Assembly (NCBI GenBank): GCA_021792235.1
Contig: JAJYVC010000023.1
Location: 1 to 15,538, forward strand
DNA from: Microcaldota archaeon
Lineage (GTDB): Archaea > Micrarchaeota > Micrarchaeia > Micrarchaeales > CABMGC01
DNA: 15,538 nt
Reading direction: 5' to 3'
In this document: piece by piece, positions 1-4,704 of the stretch
Layout: each line of letters begins with the position of its first letter
Position numbering within the stretch: position 1 is the stretch's first letter
The notes under the pieces: model-generated
Told to the model about the DNA's origin: nothing
Database searches by the model: none
What the model saw: the letters and a program-made list of their open reading frames with translations, nothing else
Program-made: the position numbers and the translations under genes

Positions 1-1
1 C

Positions 2-406
2 CTTTCCGACAAGACCACCATAGAAATAAGGAACGCAATAATGCAGAAGATAATAGACTCAAAGGAGGACGCCATAATAGACACGCACGCATCGGTCAAG
101 CAGGGCAGGAGGTACAGGCCGGGCTTCTCCATAGACGAGCTTCAGAAGATTAGGATAAGCGCAATAATATACATAGATGCTACATCAGAGGAGGTGCTCG
201 AAAGGAGCCTCAACGATCACTCTAGGAAGAGGGCGTATGACACCCTGGCCGAGATCGACGAATGGCGAAGTGTCAACATATCGATAATTTCGACGTTTGC
301 GGTATATTTAAATATACCAATATACATAATATATAATCAGGAAGGAAAGCAGGATGAGGCAGCTGCGGAAGTTGGCAGGATAACAAAGGAAATAATAGGA
401 GGATGA
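2..406 (+). CDS. adkA: adenylate kinase, archaeal AdkA type (5' truncated)
   Basis: Catalyses ATP + AMP = 2 ADP in the cytoplasm. The open frame runs in from the left edge, so the N-terminus with its P-loop lies outside the window and only about the last 134 residues are seen. They match the archaeal AdkA pattern: the DTH-S/T-VK segment (here IIDTHASVK), a hydrophobic strand followed by an SEEVLERSL helix, then TLAEIDEWR, where the family has an S-D/E-IDEH-type helix, and a final strand before a C-terminal helix. This type lacks the long bacterial LID domain, which agrees with the short distances. Its TGA stop overlaps the next gene (ATGA at 403-406), so the two are probably translationally coupled. 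In many archaea adk lies between secY and the DUF106 gene, and the downstream order here agrees. The ATG at 41 is internal, not the true start. Confidence 0.9.
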   Translation, partial: LSDKTTIEIRNAIMQKIIDSKEDAIIDTHASVKQGRRYRPGFSIDELQKIRISAIIYIDATSEEVLERSLNDHSRKRAYDTLAEIDEWRSVNISIISTFAVYLNIPIYIIYNQEGKQDEAAAEVGRITKEIIGG

Positions 407-408
407 AT

Positions 409-870
409 GTGAACATCTTTATAATTGAGCTTATACTCATAGCGGTAGCTTATGTGTCCTTCTCTGTGTTCGTGCAGAGGAAACTAGCCAACTACAAGCG
501 CATAAAGGAGATCAAGAAGGAGATGGACTCGAAGATGAAGGAACTTAGAGCCATAGGATCCAACGTCGAGAAGGAGGTTCTCGCCACTAAGCAGAAGGAG
601 ATAACCGCGCTCGCATCAGAGAGCATGAGGCACCAGATAAAGCCTACGCTCATAATACTGCCAATATTCTTTGCGCTCTTTTACGTTGCGCTGCCAATGG
701 CGTTTCCATCAGCGCCAAAGGTCACGGTGCTCTCATACACAGTTCCGTATACTACCTTCTTCATAGCCGTGTCATTCGTGCTCGGGTTGTTAAGCACAAT
801 AGTGCTTGGAGCATACGAGAGGGTCACGGCGAAGAGGCAGCAGCAGGCGTCAGCAAGCCCTGCTCAATGA
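409..870 (+). CDS. DUF106 / EMC3-like membrane insertase (Oxa1 superfamily)
   Basis: Integral membrane protein of the archaeal DUF106 family, the prokaryotic relatives of EMC3/TMCO1 and YidC/Oxa1, thought to insert membrane proteins alongside Sec. The layout is one N-terminal transmembrane helix (about residues 3-22), a long charged coiled-coil hairpin rich in Lys/Glu (about 26-76), then two more transmembrane helices (about 79-99 and 113-135) and a short basic tail. This three-helix plus cytosolic coil plan is the family hallmark. Start choice: an AGGAGG ribosome site at 397-402 directly abuts ATG 403, leaving no spacing, whereas GTG 409 in the same frame has the ideal 6-base spacing. I therefore prefer 409; ATG 403 adds only two residues. 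The gene overlaps adk upstream and is followed 9 bases later by L34e, so it is an internal operon gene. Confidence 0.88.
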   Translation: MNIFIIELILIAVAYVSFSVFVQRKLANYKRIKEIKKEMDSKMKELRAIGSNVEKEVLATKQKEITALASESMRHQIKPTLIILPIFFALFYVALPMAFPSAPKVTVLSYTVPYTTFFIAVSFVLGLLSTIVLGAYERVTAKRQQQASASPAQ

Positions 871-879
871 GGTGTTAAT

Positions 880-1200
880 TTGCCAAAACCAATGCATAGA
901 TCCAACAGCTTCAGGAGGCTCGACAGGGTCACCCCAAAGAACAGGCATGTAGTGCACTACAGGAGGAAGAGCAACTCCCTGCCACACTGCGCGATATGCA
1001 GGAGCGAGCTCAACGGAATACAGAAGACCACAAGAAGCAAGAGCACTGCTACAAATTCAAGGAAATTCGGTGGCGTGCTGTGCTCGTCATGCGCCAGCAA
1101 TGTTATAAAACTGGCAAGTAGGATAGAACATGGTGAAATGAAGCTAAATGACATAAGCATAGTTGACAGGGCCTTCGTGCTGCAGATGATATCCCACTAA
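880..1200 (+). CDS. rpl34e: 50S ribosomal protein L34e
   Basis: Large-subunit protein found in archaea and eukaryotes. The N-terminus MPKPMHRSNSFRR and the RVTPKNRHVVHYRRK segment are typical of the family. Two CxxC pairs (Cys37/Cys40 and Cys68/Cys71) form the expected zinc ribbon. The protein is 106 residues and very basic. It starts with TTG: a GAGGTG ribosome site at 869-874, overlapping the upstream stop, sits 5 bases before TTG 880, and the next Met (residue 5) would cut into the conserved N-terminus. The gene sits between DUF106 and cytidylate kinase, the usual archaeal order. Confidence 0.95.
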   Translation: MPKPMHRSNSFRRLDRVTPKNRHVVHYRRKSNSLPHCAICRSELNGIQKTTRSKSTATNSRKFGGVLCSSCASNVIKLASRIEHGEMKLNDISIVDRAFVLQMISH

Positions 1201-1215
1201 AGAGAAGTTGTCAGC

Positions 1216-1731
1216 ATGATAATAGCGATATCTGGCCTTACTGGATCAGGCAAATCCACGATAGGGGACAAGATCGCCAAGAAGCTCAGGATAAAACACG
1301 TATCAATGACACATAAGAAGTTCGTTAATGCGGGCACCGATCTCCTCAAGTTCACGAAGGATGCAAAGCCTTCATTCGAGAAGTCATTCGACCAAGAGAT
1401 AATCAAGGAGGCTAGGGAGGGCGATTGCGTAGTAACCACATGGCTTGGCCCGTGGCTGATAAAGGATGCAACTGTGAAGGTATGGCTTCATGCAAGCCTC
1501 GACACCAGGATAAATAGGAAAATAAAGGAGCTGGGCGGCAAGCCCCTGAAACATGTAAGGAAGTATGTGATGGACAAGGACGACCTGAACAGGAAGAGAT
1601 ACAAGAAGATTTATAATATAGATCTTGACAACAGAAGGATATTCGACGTCGACATAAACACTGACAGGCTGTCGATTTCGCAATCGGCAGACCTTATAAT
1701 AGCGCTTGCAAGGATAAAAACAAAGAGTTGA
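1216..1731 (+). CDS. cmk: cytidylate kinase, archaeal type
   Basis: Phosphorylates CMP (and dCMP) with ATP for nucleotide supply. A Walker A loop GLTGSGKS occupies residues 7-14 straight after the first strand. The C-terminal half carries the family's RKRYKKIYNID stretch (around residues 116-126), followed by a strand with D-IN-T as in archaeal Cmk. Its 171 residues are close to the family norm of about 180. The usual 'R-x-x-G' phosphate-gripping segment near residues 75-85 is replaced by TTWLGPWL, so the NMP-binding loop is somewhat divergent. ATG 1216 lies 15 bases after L34e and the stop lies 4 bases before L14e, consistent with one operon. Confidence 0.87.
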   Translation: MIIAISGLTGSGKSTIGDKIAKKLRIKHVSMTHKKFVNAGTDLLKFTKDAKPSFEKSFDQEIIKEAREGDCVVTTWLGPWLIKDATVKVWLHASLDTRINRKIKELGGKPLKHVRKYVMDKDDLNRKRYKKIYNIDLDNRRIFDVDINTDRLSISQSADLIIALARIKTKS

Positions 1732-1735
1732 TCAC

Positions 1736-1984
1736 ATGGCACTGATAGAAGAAGGAAGAGTATGCGTGAAGAGGCTAGGAAGGGACGCAGGCAGCATGGC
1801 AGTCATAACCAAGGTTATTGACGGCAATTTCGTGAAGATCATAAGCTCTGTGCGGCCCAAGGAGAGGAGATGCAACGTGCAGCACCTTGAGATTATATCA
1901 GAAAAAGTCTCCCTTTCCGACAAGGACCAGCTCGCAAGAGTGCTTGAGATTGAAAAGTCGAAGCTGGCTGCACAAGCTACATAA
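1736..1984 (+). CDS. rpl14e: 50S ribosomal protein L14e
   Basis: Archaeal/eukaryotic large-subunit protein with an SH3-like KOW fold. The N-terminal EEGRVCVKRLGRDAGSMAVI (residues 5-24) and RRCNVQHLE (about 44-52) are diagnostic: the first matches the I-E-x-GRVC-K-x-GR-x-AG pattern and the second the RRRCN-x-x-HLEP pattern. At 82 residues it has the expected size. It begins 4 bases after cmk. In many archaea the next gene is the pseudouridine synthase cbf5/truB; here a membrane protein with its own promoter follows instead, so the operon appears to end at this gene. Confidence 0.93.
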   Translation: MALIEEGRVCVKRLGRDAGSMAVITKVIDGNFVKIISSVRPKERRCNVQHLEIISEKVSLSDKDQLARVLEIEKSKLAAQAT

Positions 1985-1993
1985 TGCGCTAAG

Positions 1994-2001
1994 TTTATTA
2001 A
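1994..2001 (+). promoter_or_regulatory. TATA-like box for the membrane protein gene
   Basis: TTTATTAA lies about 26-30 bases before GTG 2027, the usual archaeal TATA-to-start distance. It predicts a transcription start at roughly 2022-2027 and hence an almost leaderless message. An AGAGGT at 2015-2020 could instead serve as a ribosome site if transcription begins further upstream. Confidence 0.4.
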
Positions 2002-2026
2002 CATAAGCACAGATAGAGGTAAACTG

Positions 2027-2521
2027 GTGTTTATGAACCGGAGACAACTGGCTGCACTGATGATATTCGCTGCAGCTCTTCTGGTGCTGCTTATGAGTGT
2101 GGTTTTCTACTCACAGCAGTCAGCGCTTTCCAAAAGCTGCGCACCGTACGGTTCAGTACAGGAGTGCTCCAAGAATGGCCTGGACTTCTCAATCTTCGGA
2201 TTCATACTTGTCTTGGTCCTATTTGCGTCAGCATATCATGTGCCAAGCAAATCAAAGGAGATAACAGGAAGGTGGGCGATTATTTCCATGGTCACAGCAC
2301 TTCTTGCATATGAAGTGACCGAATTTGCATACCTTGTGAGCACCTACTCTTATTTTTACAGTTCAATTGGTGCAGTACCGCAATACGCCATAAACGCAGG
2401 CTACATAGGCACCGGCCTGGCCTTCATAGGTGGCTTGCTCGCACTTACCGCGCGAAGCAGCGCAGCAACACCAAAAGCAGCAGGACGGCATAGAAGGGCG
2501 CCAAGGCGAAGGAAACGTTAA
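2027..2521 (+). CDS. uncharacterised four-helix membrane protein
   Basis: I do not recognise the family. The protein has 164 residues and four predicted transmembrane helices (about 8-28, 53-70, 83-105 and 123-142). The basic N-terminus (MNRR) suggests an inside start, so the first loop (about 29-52), which carries two cysteines (Cys38 and Cys47), would face outward and might form a disulfide. The second outer loop is rich in Tyr and Ser (about 106-122). The C-terminal tail is strongly basic (HRRAPRRRKR), as expected for a cytosolic, perhaps nucleic-acid- or ribosome-contacting, end. GTG 2027 is preferred over ATG 2033 because AGAGGT at 2015-2020 gives 6-base spacing. The stop overlaps the promoter of the next gene. 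Nothing in the sequence points to a transport or enzymatic role. Confidence 0.75.
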   Translation: MFMNRRQLAALMIFAAALLVLLMSVVFYSQQSALSKSCAPYGSVQECSKNGLDFSIFGFILVLVLFASAYHVPSKSKEITGRWAIISMVTALLAYEVTEFAYLVSTYSYFYSSIGAVPQYAINAGYIGTGLAFIGGLLALTARSSAATPKAAGRHRRAPRRRKR

Positions 2522-2526
2522 TATTT
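2518..2526 (+). promoter_or_regulatory. TATA-like box for the aminotransferase gene
   Basis: TTAATATTT overlaps the stop codon of the membrane protein gene and is centred about 34 bases before GTG 2556. A start of transcription near 2547-2549 would leave a leader of about 8 bases holding the GGTG at 2547-2550. Confidence 0.4.
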
Positions 2527-2555
2527 GGTCTGTGTGTAATAAACACGGTGCTTTT

Positions 2556-3893
2556 GTGCCAAGATTCAGGATGACTGATAAGATAAGGAAAGCAATAGCC
2601 AGGGACAGAAAGGTAATAATGCCGTCAACGCGTGGCGGCACAAGGTTCGTGGCCTCGCGCGGCGAGGGCGACATAGTCTACGACATATCCGGCAACCGCT
2701 TCATAGACTTCTCCACTTTCATAGGTGTTTACAACCTTGGAGTCAATAGCACAAAGCAGGCCAGGGAGGCTGCAAAAAGGCAGATAGACACCCTTATGCA
2801 TGCAGCCTTCACAGACTATTATGCCGAGCTGCCAGTCGAGTTTGCAGAGAATCTGCTGTCCCTGTTCCCAAGAGGTTTCGGCAAGATATTTTTCTCCAAT
2901 TCAGGTACCGAATCAATAGAGGCTGCAATCAAGTACTCCAAGATACTTACAAAAAGGCAGTACCTACTCGCTTTTTATAATTCATTCCATGGCAGGACAT
3001 ACGGATCCCTATCACTGACATCATCAAAATTGACGCAGAGGGAGCACTTGGGCCCGTTCAATTCCGTAGTGCATGTGCCGTATGCCTATTGCTACAGATG
3101 CCCGTTCGGCAAGGAATATCCGTCATGCGGCATGGCGTGCGTGGACTTCATAAAAAAGTATCCGCTCAGCAAGGAAGTATCTGGGAAGGAGGTAGCAGCA
3201 ATATTCGTGGAGCCAGTGCAGGGAGAGGGTGGCTATGTCGTGCCGCCCAAGGAATTCATTAAAGGACTCAGGGAGATAGCAGATGACAACGGCATGCTGC
3301 TAGTATCAGACGAGGTCCAGGCAGGAGCCATGCGCACCGGAAAGTTCCTTGCAATGGACAATTTTGGCGTACAAGCAGATATATACTCAATGGCAAAGTC
3401 GCTAGGTGGCGGCCTGCCCATAGGCGCTACGATCGTCAGGAACTCGCTGGGAGTTCCGCCAGAAGGTGCACATTCGAACACATATGGAGGCAATCTTGTC
3501 GCAGTGGCCGCAGCCAACGAGCTCGTCAAGTATGTGAAGAAGAACATGAAATCTCTCGAAGATCAGACAAGGGTTAAAGGAAGGCATATAATGGAAAGAC
3601 TCAACCAAATGAAGGAGAGATATGAAATAATCGGCGATGTGCGCGGCCTAGGCATGATGATAGGTATAGAATTCGTGCGCGACAAGAAATCGAAGATTCC
3701 GGCCCCAAAGGAAAGGGACAAGGTGGTGGAGGAGGCATTTGATGGTGGCCTGTTAATGCTCCCGTGCGGCAACTCGACAATAAGGGTAATACCTCCGATA
3801 ACGATTGCGCAGAAGAACCTGGACGAAGGGCTGGACATACTCGAAGATGCGATAAGAAAGGTTAATGCCGCTTCAAATGCCAAGTCAGCTTGA
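2556..3893 (+). CDS. class-III PLP aminotransferase (4-aminobutyrate aminotransferase / amino-acid racemase-like)
   Basis: Fold-type I PLP enzyme of the class-III (omega-amino acid) group, about 445 residues. Visible landmarks are SNSGTESIEAAIKYS for the phosphate-binding loop, the NSFHGRT motif, FVEPVQGEGGY, SDEVQAGAMRTG with the pyridine-nitrogen aspartate Asp252, and MAKSLGGGLPIGA with the Schiff-base lysine Lys281. It also carries CYRCPFG...CGMAC (C-x2-C-x8-C-x3-C), a segment I associate with the archaeal 4-aminobutyrate aminotransferase-like subgroup. Characterised archaeal relatives include broad-substrate amino-acid racemases and ornithine aminotransferases, so the substrate cannot be assigned from sequence. 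Start choice: the frame is open back to 2430, but that part overlaps the membrane gene and looks non-protein-like. GTG 2556 has GGTG five bases upstream; ATG 2571 is the alternative. It appears to be a single-gene transcript ending before convergent tRNAs. Confidence 0.88.
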   Translation: MPRFRMTDKIRKAIARDRKVIMPSTRGGTRFVASRGEGDIVYDISGNRFIDFSTFIGVYNLGVNSTKQAREAAKRQIDTLMHAAFTDYYAELPVEFAENLLSLFPRGFGKIFFSNSGTESIEAAIKYSKILTKRQYLLAFYNSFHGRTYGSLSLTSSKLTQREHLGPFNSVVHVPYAYCYRCPFGKEYPSCGMACVDFIKKYPLSKEVSGKEVAAIFVEPVQGEGGYVVPPKEFIKGLREIADDNGMLLVSDEVQAGAMRTGKFLAMDNFGVQADIYSMAKSLGGGLPIGATIVRNSLGVPPEGAHSNTYGGNLVAVAAANELVKYVKKNMKSLEDQTRVKGRHIMERLNQMKERYEIIGDVRGLGMMIGIEFVRDKKSKIPAPKERDKVVEEAFDGGLLMLPCGNSTIRVIPPITIAQKNLDEGLDILEDAIRKVNAASNAKSA

Positions 3894-3990
3894 CGCTGTG
3901 AAACTCCAGTAAGCGCAAGGGGATAGCCCATCTGTTAAAACGTCGTAAATTATACTCGGCAGTGCAGTGGATAGTCTCTCAAGTGCAAAG

Positions 3991-4065
3991 CGGGCATGAC
4001 GGGATTTGAACCCGCAACCAACAGCTCCGGAAGCTGCCGTGCTATCCAGGTTGCACTACATGCCC
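3991..4065 (-). tRNA. tRNA-Arg (anticodon CCG)
   Basis: Read on the minus strand from 4065. A perfect 7-bp acceptor stem GGGCATG/CATGCCC, D-stem GTGC/GCAC with a GG-containing loop, anticodon stem GCAGC/GCTGT (one G-U) with loop TTCCGGA giving anticodon CCG, a 5-base variable loop, and T-arm GCGGG-TTCAAAT-CCCGT. The discriminator is G. CCA is not encoded (CTT follows). It reads CGG codons. Only 8 bases separate it from the encoded CCA of the upstream tRNA-Arg(TCG), so the two are probably one precursor transcript. Confidence 0.95.
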
Positions 4066-4073
4066 AATCGCGC

Positions 4074-4151
4074 TGGCGGGCATGACGGGATTTGAACCCG
4101 CAACCCTCGGGTCCGAAGCCCGATGCGCTATCCAAATTACGCCACATGCCC
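4074..4151 (-). tRNA. tRNA-Arg (anticodon TCG), CCA encoded
   Basis: Read from 4151. It has the same acceptor stem (GGGCATG/CATGCCC) and T-arm as its neighbour, D-stem GCGT/GCGC, anticodon stem TCGGG/CCCGA and loop CTTCGGA with anticodon TCG, which reads CGA (and possibly other CGN) codons. Discriminator G is at 4077, followed by a genomically encoded CCA at 4074-4076, unlike the other three tRNAs in the window. The mature body is 4077-4151. Confidence 0.95.
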
Positions 4152-4170
4152 TGTAATTATCTATAGGACA

Positions 4171-4178
4171 ATAAACTT
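4171..4178 (-). promoter_or_regulatory. TATA-like box for the tRNA-Arg pair
   Basis: On the minus strand the sequence reads AAGTTTAT, centred about 23 bases upstream of the mature 5' end of tRNA-Arg(TCG). This predicts transcription starting at or within a few bases of the tRNA itself. Confidence 0.45.
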
Positions 4179-4209
4179 TAACTGTTCGTATTACGACGAC
4201 CCAAAAGCA

Positions 4210-4217
4210 TTATAAAC
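4210..4217 (+). promoter_or_regulatory. TATA-like box for the 4248 gene and probably the polB-map unit
   Basis: TTATAAAC is centred about 34 bases before ATG 4248, predicting a start near 4240 and a leader of about 8 bases. GTGAT at 4240-4244 resembles the archaeal GGTGAT ribosome site. It is divergent from the tRNA-Arg promoter 35 bases away. Confidence 0.5.
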
Positions 4218-4247
4218 ATTCTATTCGCATAGTAAACAAGTGATTTT

Positions 4248-4673
4248 ATGATAACTAACGTAGATGTTAGCAAAATAGAGGCACATAGGGGCAGTAGGGA
4301 TCAGATATCAAACATGAAGTTCAATGTAGCCTTTGATGATGTGAAGGTCGATAAGGAGAATGTGCACGTAGGATTCACGTTCTCGGCATTCTATGAGGGT
4401 GAAGCCGGTGCCAAAGGTGATGCAAAGGAGGTCGGCAAACTGGTCATATCTGGAAAGGTCACCTCTAAGGAAGAAAAGGCCATTGCGGACGAAGTGCAGA
4501 AGACTTGGGAGGCAAAGAAGACGCTTCCACTCAAGTTCGCCGAGGATGTACTCAATATAATAACGTTCGAGTGCGGTGCAAGAGGAACGCTCATAGCTTA
4601 TTCAATGGGATTCATAGCCCCATTGCCAATGTCAAGAACAAAGCTGCAGGAAGGGCCTAGCAACGTATCCTGA
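4248..4673 (+). CDS. uncharacterised small archaeal protein, beta-rich then helical
   Basis: 141 residues with no signal peptide or membrane segment. The first half looks like an antiparallel sheet: alternating strands at about 2-10, 24-34, 38-51 and 61-72. It is followed by a charged helix (73-91), a second helix (95-119) containing one cysteine, and a tail ending in APLPMSRTKL. Strands followed by two helices and a proline-containing tail recall uncharacterised archaeal proteins with a SecB-like layout, but I cannot name a family and the function is unknown. The gene lies 31 bases upstream of family-B DNA polymerase on the same strand and shares the only obvious promoter, so the two are probably co-transcribed. 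Confidence 0.75.
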   Translation: MITNVDVSKIEAHRGSRDQISNMKFNVAFDDVKVDKENVHVGFTFSAFYEGEAGAKGDAKEVGKLVISGKVTSKEEKAIADEVQKTWEAKKTLPLKFAEDVLNIITFECGARGTLIAYSMGFIAPLPMSRTKLQEGPSNVS

Positions 4674-4704
4674 TGCCGCACCCCGCTGATCCGGCCTGGT
4701 GTGC

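Noticed and set aside
2430..2555. N-terminal extension of the aminotransferase frame
   Set aside because: It overlaps the membrane protein gene, its translation is Gln/Gly/Arg-rich with no family match, and a TATA-like box and ribosome site lie downstream of it.
3950..4147. 65-codon minus-strand frame across the tRNA-Arg pair
   Set aside because: It is a chance frame through two well-folded tRNA genes.
3941..4198. 8-base inverted repeat (CGTCGTAA / TTACGACG) flanking the tRNA-Arg pair, considered as mobile-element or integration ends
   Set aside because: A repeat this short is expected about once by chance in a region of this size, and there is no integrase, direct repeat or foreign-looking gene.
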